From: Acidimicrobiia bacterium
GTDB lineage: Bacteria > Actinomycetota > Acidimicrobiia > Acidimicrobiales > AC-14
Length of the DNA: 5,377 nt
Assembly (NCBI GenBank): GCA_019244985.1
Contig: JAFASB010000556.1
Span: 1-5,377 of the forward strand
Direction: 5' to 3'
In this document: piece after piece, positions 1 through 5,377 of the stretch
How the letters are laid out: the number at the start of each line of letters is the position of its first letter
Numbering within the stretch: the stretch's first letter is position 1
The notes under the pieces: generated by a model
Told to the model about the DNA's origin: nothing
The model's input: the letters and a program-made list of their open reading frames with translations, nothing else
The model's database searches: none
Program-made: the position numbers and the translations under genes

Positions 1-706
1 AGCTCGCCTCGTCGCTGGCGAGGAACGCCACCACGTCGGCGATCTCCTTGGGCTCGGCCAGGCGACCGATGGGGATGGCGGCGTCGAGGGTCTTGAGCTT
101 GGTCGGGTCGGCGACCGTCGCCTTGTTGATCGGCGTATCGACGGCGCCCGGTCCGACGCCGACGACGGTCACGCCGTGGGGCGCCAGCTCCACGCCCGCG
201 GTGCGGGTCAACATCCGCATCCCGCCCTTGGACAGGCAGTAGGGCGTGTTGCCCGGCATCGGCCAGTCCTCGTGCACCGAGGTGATGTTGATGATCCGCC
301 CGCCGCCGCCCTGGGCGATCATCTGCTTGGCCGCCAGCTGGGTGCCGAAGAACGCGCTCTTCAGGTTGATGTCGAGGACCTTGCCGTACAGGTCCTCGGT
401 GGTGTCGAGCACCGACGTGCGCGTCTCGATGCCGGCGTTGTTGACCATGACGTCGACGCGGCCGAAGGCGTCGACCGCTGCCTTGATGAGACGCTCCAGG
501 TCTGCGACCTTGCTGACGTCGGCCTCGACGCCGATCGCCTTGTCGCCGAGTGCGGCGACCTGCTTCTCGAGGTCCTCGGTCGCCTTCGGGTTGAAGACGT
601 AGTCGATCACGATGTTGGCCCCCGCGGCCGCGAGGGCGAGGACAATCGCCTGCCCGATCCCGCTGTTGCCACCCGTGACGATCGCGACCTTCCCGTGCAA
701 GCTCAT
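1..706 (-). CDS. SDR-family oxidoreductase, glucose 1-dehydrogenase-like (3' end cut by window edge)
   Basis: The minus-strand frame from ATG at 706-704 gives 235 residues with no stop before the window edge. It shows the full classical short-chain dehydrogenase signature: nucleotide-binding TGGNSGIG (residues 11-18), adenine-site D63, NNAG (89-92), and the catalytic tetrad N114, S143, Y156 and K160 (YCLSK). The stretches SVHEDWPMP and VGPGAVDTPIN, and the E after NNAGI, closely resemble Bacillus glucose 1-dehydrogenases. Those enzymes are about 261 residues, so about 25 C-terminal residues are missing, including the usual VTG...DGG segment. The expected role is cytosolic NAD(P)-dependent oxidation of a sugar or other alcohol, with the exact substrate unproven. 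Residue D35 at the end of beta-2, with no Arg following, hints at NAD preference. A GGAG lies only 2 nt before the ATG, which is close for a ribosome binding site. The gene is divergent from the SRPBCC gene. Confidence 0.93.
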   Translation of the reverse strand, partial: MSLHGKVAIVTGGNSGIGQAIVLALAAAGANIVIDYVFNPKATEDLEKQVAALGDKAIGVEADVSKVADLERLIKAAVDAFGRVDVMVNNAGIETRTSVLDTTEDLYGKVLDINLKSAFFGTQLAAKQMIAQGGGGRIINITSVHEDWPMPGNTPYCLSKGGMRMLTRTAGVELAPHGVTVVGVGPGAVDTPINKATVADPTKLKTLDAAIPIGRLAEPKEIADVVAFLASDEAS

Positions 707-732
707 GACTCCGTGGTAGCACGATCAGCGCC
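707..732. promoter_or_regulatory. 26-bp divergent intergenic region
   Basis: These 26 bases separate the divergent SDR and SRPBCC start codons. The space is too small for two complete promoters, so the -35 elements, and perhaps the transcripts' 5' ends, must lie inside the opposing coding regions or at the start codons themselves. I see no convincing -10/-35 pair for either direction. The minus strand has GGAG at 712-709, and the plus strand has no Shine-Dalgarno before ATG 733. Confidence 0.5.
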
Positions 733-1230
733 ATGCAGCGGCACGAGTTCGCCTTCGAGATCGACGCCACGCCCGAAGAGGTGTGGCGAGCGCTCCACCC
801 ACCTGCGCCTCCCCGCCCTGCGGGTGAGACCCGGGTGATCGAGTACGGCGGGGTGCGCATCGAGATCGTCAACGAGGGCGACGACAAGGGCGAAGGTCTC
901 GTCCGGCGCTGCACGTTCGCCGTGCCCAAGTGGCTCCTGTCGGGTGGCGTGGGCCGATCGTGGGAGTGCGTCGCCGAGGTACGGCCGAACGAGTACTCCC
1001 GCTACGAGGCCGTCGGGAAGCCGCTCTGGTCGGAGGCCACCGGCTGGCACCGCCTCGAAGACCTCGGCAACGGCCGCACCCGCGTCCACTTCGGCGAGAC
1101 CTACCACGCCTTCAATCCCGTCCTCCGCGTCCTCTTCGAACGCCGGGTGCACCGGTTCATCTCCAAGGACAACGACCGCCTCGTGCGCACCGCGATCGAG
1201 GGAGGCGTCGCCGCCCAGCGCGCTCGCTGA
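733..1230 (+). CDS. SRPBCC-family (START/Bet v1-like) protein
   Basis: This is a complete 165-residue protein. The N-terminus HEFAFEIDATPEEVWRAL (4-21) is the typical first strand and helix of the SRPBCC fold, a helix-grip barrel with a hydrophobic ligand cavity. Alternating strands follow (RVIEYGGVRIEIV, RRCTFAVPKW, SWECVAEVRP, YSRYEAVGKP, TGWHRLEDLG, TRVHFGETYH), and a long C-terminal helix (about 128-160, LRVLFERRVHRFISK) closes the cavity. The length fits the family. There is no signal peptide, so it is probably cytosolic. The family includes polyketide cyclases, lipid-binding proteins and Hsp90-ATPase activators, and nothing here picks one of these roles. The ATG at 733 is the natural start because the fold begins immediately, but no Shine-Dalgarno precedes it. 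The gene is divergent from the SDR and convergent with the RAMA-like gene. Confidence 0.82.
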   Translation: MQRHEFAFEIDATPEEVWRALHPPAPPRPAGETRVIEYGGVRIEIVNEGDDKGEGLVRRCTFAVPKWLLSGGVGRSWECVAEVRPNEYSRYEAVGKPLWSEATGWHRLEDLGNGRTRVHFGETYHAFNPVLRVLFERRVHRFISKDNDRLVRTAIEGGVAAQRAR

Positions 1231-1242
1231 CCCTTCTGTCAG
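1227..1242. repeat. Small inverted repeat spanning both convergent stop codons
   Basis: CTGAC (1227-1231) and GTCAG (1238-1242) form a perfect 5-bp inverted repeat with a 6-nt loop. It contains the TGA of the SRPBCC gene (1228-1230) and, on the other strand, the TGA of the RAMA-like gene (1241-1239). The stem is short and has no T-tract, so it is at best a weak bidirectional terminator. It may simply reflect two facing TGA codons. Confidence 0.3.
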
Positions 1243-1832
1243 GAGGCGTCCGGCGGTGGCCACTCGCTTGTGGCATGGCAGGCTGCGAGCGAGCGGCCGT
1301 CGGCCACCGTCCAGACCTCCCACCCGTCGACCTCGACACCGCCGTTGACGTACACGGCTGCCGCGTTCAGGAACTTGAACTTGCGGCCGTCGTCGAGGAT
1401 GAGCCACGGGGGCTCGATCACCGCGGACCGGCCGAGGTACTCGACCTCCGTGCCGGCGGGGATGTCGTCGAGCGTGCGGGGCGTGAAGGTCCGGGTGTGC
1501 GTCGTCCGCGTCCGCGCCGGTGCCGAGCGCGGAGCGCGCGTCGCCGGGCGTGAGGCCCTCGCCGCGGGCGCAGCCGGCGGAGGCGACGGCGGCCGCGGCG
1601 GCGGAGCCGGTGCATCCGCCCGTTCGGCGGCCGCCTCCAGGTCGTCGCGCAGCGTGCCCGGAACCTCCCGCCGCTCGCACACGCGCTCGACGAGAGCGAG
1701 ACGTTCGGCAGCGGGCAGCTCGCGCAGGAGCCGCGTCAGCCGGGCCAATGCCCAGCGCGGCAGTGTGCGGTCGCGCCGGGCAACGGCGTCGTCGACCACC
1801 TTGCGCACCTGTTCTTCGACTGACTCCGCCAT
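1239..1832 (-). CDS. Hypothetical protein with C-terminal RAMA/DUF4357-like domain
   Basis: This is a complete 197-residue protein with three parts. Residues 1-72 are charged and predicted helical (VEEQVRKVVDDAVARR, RLTRLLRELPAAERLALVERV). Residues 73-118 form a low-complexity Pro/Ala/Arg linker. Residues about 120-186 form a compact domain: GTEVEYLGR, then LILDDGRKFKFLNAAAV, GG, DGWEVW and VADGRSLA. That order (GT-x-V, DG, F-x-x-x-x-AA, G-x-x-x-x-GW-x-x-W, DG-x-x-L) resembles the RAMA and DUF4357 families. RAMA is predicted from domain context to read modified DNA and is often attached to restriction or methylation proteins, but no such enzyme is visible here. The basic linker would suit nucleic-acid contact. 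This assignment is from memory of consensus patterns and is tentative. The gene lies 24 bp downstream of the 67-residue gene on the same strand and probably shares its transcript. Its own ribosome site is weak (AGCGGG). Confidence 0.72.
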   Translation of the reverse strand: MAESVEEQVRKVVDDAVARRDRTLPRWALARLTRLLRELPAAERLALVERVCERREVPGTLRDDLEAAAERADAPAPPPRPPSPPPAAPAARASRPATRAPRSAPARTRTTHTRTFTPRTLDDIPAGTEVEYLGRSAVIEPPWLILDDGRKFKFLNAAAVYVNGGVEVDGWEVWTVADGRSLAACHATSEWPPPDAS

Positions 1833-1856
1833 CGCCCGCTGACGGTAGTCACCGAA

Positions 1857-2060
1857 TCACGATCGCTGGGCGGCACCCACGTTCGTCGGCGTCAACGGGC
1901 TCGCCAGGCGCAAGCCGGCGCGCACGAGCATCAGGCCGAACCGCACGCGCATCCGTGCGGCGCGCTCCTCGCGCCGGCGGCGTAGGCACTCCGCCCGCCA
2001 CGCCGCATCTCGTTGGGTCGCACCGGAGACTGCTGCCCAGTGCGCGTCGGCCGGAACCAT
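1857..2060 (-). CDS. Small basic hypothetical protein (67 aa)
   Basis: I do not recognise this family. The frame can be read further upstream, but the ATG at 2060-2058 is preferred because GGAG (2073-2070) lies 9 nt before it, a rare good Shine-Dalgarno in this window. The upstream extension is Arg/Pro-rich shadow sequence antisense to the MocR gene. The 67 residues start MVPADAHWAAVSG, continue into a strongly basic helix (about 21-40, WRAECLRRRREERAARMRVR) and then a hydrophobic or amphipathic segment (41-54, FGLMLVRAGLRLAS), and end in a short polar tail. A basic helix followed by a short hydrophobic one suggests peripheral membrane or nucleic-acid association, but neither is shown. It is the first gene of a probable two-gene unit with the RAMA-like gene and is divergent from the MocR regulator, so it may be sensitive to the MocR operator. 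Confidence 0.62.
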   Translation of the reverse strand: MVPADAHWAAVSGATQRDAAWRAECLRRRREERAARMRVRFGLMLVRAGLRLASPLTPTNVGAAQRS

Positions 2061-2084
2061 GGCGCCAGTCTCCGCCTCGCGCGC

Positions 2085-2119
2085 TGGACATGCACGGGCC
2101 AACCGGCCACTATTGGCCT
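2085..2119 (+). promoter_or_regulatory. Predicted leaderless promoter of the MocR gene
   Basis: TGGACA (2085-2090; 5 of 6 match to TTGACA) and CACTAT (2108-2113; keeps the key A at position 2 and T at position 6 of the -10 box) are separated by exactly 17 bp. Six bases after the -10 box comes the in-frame GTG at 2120. Transcription would therefore begin on the start codon itself. This fits the absence of any Shine-Dalgarno upstream of the gene and the frequency of leaderless mRNAs in actinobacteria. It is an inference from spacing only. Confidence 0.5.
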
Positions 2120-2137
2120 GTGAATCTTCAGGCCAAT
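2112..2137. promoter_or_regulatory. Palindromic operator candidate overlapping the MocR start
   Basis: ATTGGCCTG (2112-2120) and CAGGCCAAT (2129-2137) form a perfect 9-bp inverted repeat with an 8-nt spacer, 26 bp overall. Further GGCCAA copies make a direct-repeat component: 2097-2102 (GGCCAA followed by CCGGCC) and 2131-2136 (GGCCAA, TCG, CCGGCC) start 34 bp apart. The palindrome overlaps the predicted -10 box and the GTG start, a position suited to repression of its own gene. MocR-type proteins are known to bind repeated half-sites near their own promoters. A role on the divergent minus-strand gene is also possible. Confidence 0.55.
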
Positions 2138-3562
2138 CGCCGGCCAGGCGGCGACCTCTCGGCGGACGACGTGGCCGGCGCCCTCGCCGACTGGTCGGAC
2201 TCCGCCCACGGCAGCCTGGCCCGCCGTCTGGCGTCGGCGTTCCGGCGGGCGGTCGACGCCGGGCTGCTGCCCGACGGTTCACGGCTGCCACCGGAACGTT
2301 CGCTGGCGTCAGCGCTGGCGGTGAGCCGATCGACGGTCACGGCTGCGCTCGACGACCTGCGCGGCGACGGCGTGCTCGTCTCCCGCCAGGGCAGCGGCAC
2401 GGTCGTGCGTGCCGCGCCCGCGCCGGCGTTGGGCACCACGCGGGTCGGCGAACACCTCCGCGATTGGCCGGGCATCGACCTGGCCGCGGGCAATCCCCCC
2501 GACCCCTCGCACTGGCCGCCGATCAGCCTCGACGTCGCCGACCTCATCGCCGAGGGGGGCGGACCGGGTGTGCAGCCGCTCGGGCTCCCCGCGCTGCGGG
2601 CCGCGCTCGCCGAGCGGCACACGGCCGACGGCCGCGTCACCGACGTCGACCAGGTGCACGTGACCGCAGGCGCCCACCAGGCGCTTTCGCTCCTGGCGAG
2701 CGCGTGCGTTCGCCGCGGCGACGCCGTCGCCCTCGAAGAGACGACGTACCCGGGGATGTTCGACATCGTCGAACACCTGCGAGCCAGGGCCGTGCCCGTG
2801 CCGACAGACCGAGCGGGAATGCGCCCCGACGCCCTCGAGCAGGTGCTGACATCCGAGCGCCCGCGCCTCCTGTACGTGCAGGCCGGACCGCACAACCCGA
2901 CAGGCCGCGACCCCTCGCGAGGCCGGCTCCGGGGCCTGGCTCCCATCCTCGACCGCCACGGAACGACGGTGATCGAGGACGCCGCGCTCGCCGACCTGTC
3001 GTTCGCGGGCCGGGTCCGACCCGAGCTCGCCGACCTGTGCCGTCGGACGACTGTGGTGAGCGTCGGTTCGTTCTCGAAGGTGGCGTGGGGCGGCCTCCGG
3101 GTCGGCTGGATGCGCGCGCCTGCGCCACTCGTGGAGCGCACGATGCAGCTCAGGTTGGTCGGTGACCTCGGGCCGTCGGTGCCGTCCCAGCTGCTCGCCC
3201 TTCGCCTCCTTCCCCACATGGACGACCTCGCGGCGCGCCGGCGCGCCAACCTGTCGGCCGCCGTGGAGCGCGCCATCGGCCAGCTCGCCGTTTATCTCCC
3301 GGAGTGGAGGGTGAGCGAACCGGCGGGCGGGTCGGTGCTGTGGGCCCAGCTCCCGGTGCCCGACAGCGGGCCGTTCTGCCAGCTGGCCCGTCGTCACGGC
3401 GTCCACGTCGCCCCGGGGTCGGTCGCCCGCGCCGAGCGAGGCGCCGATCCCCACATCCGCATCTGCGTCGACCGGCCGTGGAACGTCGTCGAGGAAGGCC
3501 TCAGGCGCCTGGCCGTCGCCTGGCACGATCTCCAGCAGGGGTCGACGGTCGTCCTCGGCTGA
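2120..3562 (+). CDS. MocR-type PLP-dependent transcriptional regulator (GntR HTH fused to aminotransferase-like domain)
   Basis: The protein has 480 residues from GTG 2120. Residues about 31-97 are a GntR winged helix-turn-helix (SLARRLASAFRRAV, LPPERSLASALAVSRSTV, LVSRQGSGTVV). Residues about 115-475 are a fold-type-I aminotransferase domain with TAGAHQAL (182-189), Y210, HNPTG (258-262), D287, the PLP Schiff-base lysine K320 in SFSKVAWGGLRVGW, and carboxylate-binding R447. The segment LSADDVAGALADW (13-25) matches the usual MocR N-terminus, which argues against starting as late as GTG 2171. ATG 2090 would add ten residues but overlaps the predicted -35 box, and neither start has a Shine-Dalgarno. 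The Tyr usually found three residues after the PLP-site Asp is replaced (D287-A-A-L290). The likely role is a DNA-bound sensor of PLP or an amine/amino acid, regulating itself and possibly the transporter 49 bp downstream. The exact regulon is unknown. Confidence 0.93.
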   Translation: MNLQANRRPGGDLSADDVAGALADWSDSAHGSLARRLASAFRRAVDAGLLPDGSRLPPERSLASALAVSRSTVTAALDDLRGDGVLVSRQGSGTVVRAAPAPALGTTRVGEHLRDWPGIDLAAGNPPDPSHWPPISLDVADLIAEGGGPGVQPLGLPALRAALAERHTADGRVTDVDQVHVTAGAHQALSLLASACVRRGDAVALEETTYPGMFDIVEHLRARAVPVPTDRAGMRPDALEQVLTSERPRLLYVQAGPHNPTGRDPSRGRLRGLAPILDRHGTTVIEDAALADLSFAGRVRPELADLCRRTTVVSVGSFSKVAWGGLRVGWMRAPAPLVERTMQLRLVGDLGPSVPSQLLALRLLPHMDDLAARRRANLSAAVERAIGQLAVYLPEWRVSEPAGGSVLWAQLPVPDSGPFCQLARRHGVHVAPGSVARAERGADPHIRICVDRPWNVVEEGLRRLAVAWHDLQQGSTVVLG

Positions 3563-3611
3563 GAACGTCAAAAGCGTGCGGACCGAGCGCTGACGGGTAG
3601 ACCGGAGCCGC
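3563..3611 (+). other. Short MocR-transporter intergenic region
   Basis: These 49 bases contain no convincing promoter. An imperfect hairpin can be drawn: CGTC (3566-3569) and AGCG (3573-3576), with an AAA bulge between them, pair with CGCT (3588-3591) and GACG (3592-3595). It has no T-tract and is a poor terminator. GGAG at 3604-3607 lies 4 nt before the transporter ATG and is its probable ribosome site. The simplest reading is read-through from the MocR gene into the transporter gene. Confidence 0.4.
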
Positions 3612-5300
3612 ATGCAGGCGCGGCGGTCGGCGGACCGCATCCAACCGGCGCAGTGGGTGGTGCTGGCGGTGACAATCGTCGCCGCCTTCATCGTCGTGCT
3701 CGACAACACGGTGCTGAACGTCGCCATCCCCACGATCCTGCGCGACCTCCACACCCGTCTGCCCAGCTTGCAATGGGTCGTCACCGGCTACGCCCTCACG
3801 TTCGCGGCCCTGCTGATCATCGGCGGGCGGCTGGGCGACGTCTACGGCCATCGGAACGTGTTCATGGTGGGTGCCGCGCTGTTCGGCATGGGCTCGTTCC
3901 TCGCGTCGGTATCGACGTCGGTCGGCGAACTGATCCTCGGCGAAGCGATCATCGAAGGCATCGGCGCGTCGCTGATGCTGCCGGCGACGCTCGCCATCCT
4001 GTCAGCGACGTTCACCGGGCGAATCCGGGGGACGGCGTTCGCCGCGTGGGGGGCTACGGCAGGCGTCGCCGCGGCCATCGGACCGCTGCTCGGCGGCTTT
4101 CTCACTACCAACTACTCGTGGCGGTGGTCGTTCCGCATCAACGTCATTGTGGCGCCGCTGGCGATCATCGCTGCCGCCGTGTTCATCGCCCGCACGGAGC
4201 GCAAGCGCGACCGACCACGGGTCGACATTCGAGGCGCCCTGCTCATCGCCGCAGGCATGTTCCTCATCGTGTTCGCCCTCAGCGAGGGCGGGACGTACGG
4301 GTGGTGGCGACCGATCGAGCGCTTCACCTTCGCCGGCACCACCCTGTGGGGCGCGAGCGCGCCGGTCTCGGTCATCCCCGTAGTCCTTGCCGCCGGGCTC
4401 CTCGTCCTCGGCGCCTTCGTCATGATCGAGCTGCGGCTCCACAACCGCGGTGAGGACCCGCTGTTCGAGCTGCAGCACCTCGCGCTCAAGACCTACCGGT
4501 ACGGCCTGCTCACGGCGCTCGTGCTGGCCATGGGCCAGCTCGGTATCAGCTTCGTCCTGCCCCTGTTCCTCCAGAACGCCAAGCACCTGAGCGCCCAGAG
4601 CAACGGCCTCTGGATGCTGCCCGCGGGAATCTTCGTCATCGTCGGCGCCCAGATCGGCGGGGTCCTCACGCGCCGGCTGGGTACGACGAACGTGGTTCGA
4701 AGCGGCCTGCTGATCTATACGGCGGGGATCCTGCTCATCATCTGGGCGATCACCCTGAACATCACGTGGTGGCGTCTGCTCCCCGGACTGGCGCTGTACG
4801 GCACGGGCGTCGGGTTCGCCGCCGCCCAGCTCACCAACGTCGTGCTGTCCAAGATCCCCGACGACAACGCCGGTGCCGCGAGCGGCGCCAACAGCACGGT
4901 CCGCCAGGTCGGAAGCGCCCTGGGCGTCTCGGTGATCGGTTCACTCTTGACCGCACGGACGATCTCGTCGGCGACCACGAGCCTGCGTGGCGCCAAGCTG
5001 CCGCCTGCCGTTCGAGCGCACGCCCTGTCCGGCATCCGCGCCCTCGGGAGCGCCTACCGGCCGCCCGGGAACGTCAGTCCGGCAAACGCCGCTGTCGTAC
5101 GCCGGGCGGTCTCCCACGGCGTGCTCAACGGCACGCACTGGGCGCTGTTCTTCGCGGCCAGCGTGATGTTCCTGGGCACCCTCGTATCGCTGCTGATCCC
5201 CAACGAACTGATTTCCGAGAAGGAGACCCCATTGGAGGACCTCCCCGAGACGATCGATCCGCTGGCGATCGACGCAAGCGTCGCGGCGGGCGACCTGTGA
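3612..5300 (+). CDS. MFS transporter, DHA2 (EmrB/QacA-like, 14-TM) family
   Basis: The protein is 562 residues, slightly long for DHA2 proton-driven drug exporters. About 14 membrane helices are readable: roughly 15-37, 54-72, 83-101, 107-130, 141-163, 173-193, 206-225, 252-272, 296-319, 333-352, 360-382, 388-411, 430-448 and 508-529. Family motifs are present: LDNTVLNVAIP with membrane D31 in helix 1, motif A GGRLGDVYGHR (71-81), antiporter motif C GATAGVAAAIGPLLGG (147-162), YSWRWSFRINV (168-178), and the DHA2-type segment DDNAGAASGANSTVRQVGSALG (about 417-438). The usual motif B Arg before QGIGA is absent; the sequence reads GEAIIEGIGAS (110-120). A roughly 57-residue extracytoplasmic loop lies between helices 13 and 14, and the cytoplasmic tail (from about 532) is acidic. 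Substrate is unknown; drug, lipid or metabolite export are the family's usual roles. GGAG sits 4 nt before the ATG, and the stop overlaps the next gene. Confidence 0.93.
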   Translation: MQARRSADRIQPAQWVVLAVTIVAAFIVVLDNTVLNVAIPTILRDLHTRLPSLQWVVTGYALTFAALLIIGGRLGDVYGHRNVFMVGAALFGMGSFLASVSTSVGELILGEAIIEGIGASLMLPATLAILSATFTGRIRGTAFAAWGATAGVAAAIGPLLGGFLTTNYSWRWSFRINVIVAPLAIIAAAVFIARTERKRDRPRVDIRGALLIAAGMFLIVFALSEGGTYGWWRPIERFTFAGTTLWGASAPVSVIPVVLAAGLLVLGAFVMIELRLHNRGEDPLFELQHLALKTYRYGLLTALVLAMGQLGISFVLPLFLQNAKHLSAQSNGLWMLPAGIFVIVGAQIGGVLTRRLGTTNVVRSGLLIYTAGILLIIWAITLNITWWRLLPGLALYGTGVGFAAAQLTNVVLSKIPDDNAGAASGANSTVRQVGSALGVSVIGSLLTARTISSATTSLRGAKLPPAVRAHALSGIRALGSAYRPPGNVSPANAAVVRRAVSHGVLNGTHWALFFAASVMFLGTLVSLLIPNELISEKETPLEDLPETIDPLAIDASVAAGDL

Positions 5301-5377
5301 CGGTGTCGGCGCGCATCGTCACGATCTCGTCTGCGTACGGTGCGGGCGGCGCGGCCGTCGCCCGACTGCTGGCGAGC
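5297..5377 (+). CDS. Cytidylate kinase-like family protein (N-terminal fragment, cut by window edge)
   Basis: Only 27 residues are visible. They start at GTG 5297, whose last two bases plus the next A form the transporter's TGA (a 4-bp GTGA overlap), so translational coupling is likely. The sequence RIVTISSAYGAGGAAVARLLA has the layout of cytidylate kinase-like proteins (Pfam Cytidylate_kin2), which begin near VTIS-x-x-YG-x-GG-x-x-(I/V)A: a first strand followed by a glycine-rich phosphate-binding loop and helix. The loop here lacks the canonical GK[ST] ending, as is usual in that family. A second in-frame GTG at 5303 would also serve as a start. The family's substrate is mostly undefined, and the nucleoside monophosphate kinase role is inherited by similarity. 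Pairing with an exporter suggests a shared transcription unit. Everything after the first helix lies outside the window. Confidence 0.7.
   Translation, partial: MTVSARIVTISSAYGAGGAAVARLLAS

Noticed and set aside
176..838. Open plus-strand frame opposite the SDR gene
   Set aside because: It is antisense to a complete SDR signature, and its translation has no family features.
1560..1620. GGC-rich low-complexity stretch as a possible repeat element
   Set aside because: It encodes the Pro/Ala/Arg linker of the 197-residue protein. The periodicity follows codon composition and there is no discrete repeat unit.
703..1680. Long open minus-strand frame of 325 codons antisense to the SRPBCC gene
   Set aside because: Its composition is typical of a high-GC shadow, and it conflicts with two well-supported genes (the SRPBCC gene and the RAMA-like gene).
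1520..2089. Upstream in-frame extension of the MocR gene, giving a 680-residue protein
   Set aside because: The added sequence is Arg/Pro/Ser-rich, has no recognisable domain, and lies antisense to the RAMA-like and 67-aa genes. The MocR family begins close to GTG 2120.
3566..3595. Possible intrinsic terminator between the MocR and transporter genes
   Set aside because: The stem is interrupted by a 3-nt bulge and there is no T-run, so read-through is more likely.
2309..3784. Open minus-strand frame of 491 codons opposite the MocR gene
   Set aside because: It is a mirror frame of GC-rich coding sequence, rich in His/Arg/Asp with no fold pattern, while the opposite strand carries an unmistakable MocR protein.

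Overview
The window is a high-GC, gene-dense bacterial chromosome segment. Its G/C-rich codon third positions, GTG starts, weak or absent Shine-Dalgarno sites and protein families suggest an actinobacterium. A deep lineage such as Acidimicrobiia or Thermoleophilia is possible, but the window cannot settle this. It holds seven genes, five complete and one cut at each edge. I see no RNA gene, CRISPR array, insertion sequence or phage signature.

Layout. Positions 1-706 (minus) carry a glucose 1-dehydrogenase-like short-chain dehydrogenase that runs off the left edge. After a 26-bp divergent gap comes an SRPBCC (START/Bet v1 fold) protein at 733-1230 (plus). It converges, with only 8 bp between stops, on a minus-strand pair. 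That pair is a 67-residue basic hypothetical protein (1857-2060), followed 24 bp downstream by a 197-residue protein (1239-1832) whose C-terminal domain resembles RAMA/DUF4357-type domains, which are predicted readers of modified DNA. Divergent from this pair is a MocR-type regulator (2120-3562; GntR winged helix fused to a fold-type-I aminotransferase domain). Next, 49 bp later, comes a 14-helix DHA2 major facilitator transporter (3612-5300). Its stop codon overlaps the GTG start of a cytidylate kinase-like protein that runs off the right edge (5297-5377).

The most informative non-coding structure is at the MocR start. A sigma70-like promoter (TGGACA, 17 bp, CACTAT) would begin transcription exactly at an in-frame GTG, giving a leaderless mRNA. 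A 9-bp perfect inverted repeat (ATTGGCCTG / CAGGCCAAT, 2112-2137) overlaps the -10 box and the start codon, and a further GGCCAA half-site lies in the -35/-10 spacer. This is the arrangement expected for autoregulation. The MocR, transporter and kinase-like genes could form one transcription unit in which a PLP-sensing regulator controls an exporter. The substrate cannot be inferred.

I found no clear evidence of a wholly new system. The best leads are the MocR operator and promoter, the RAMA-like gene with its small partner, and the transporter/kinase-like pair.
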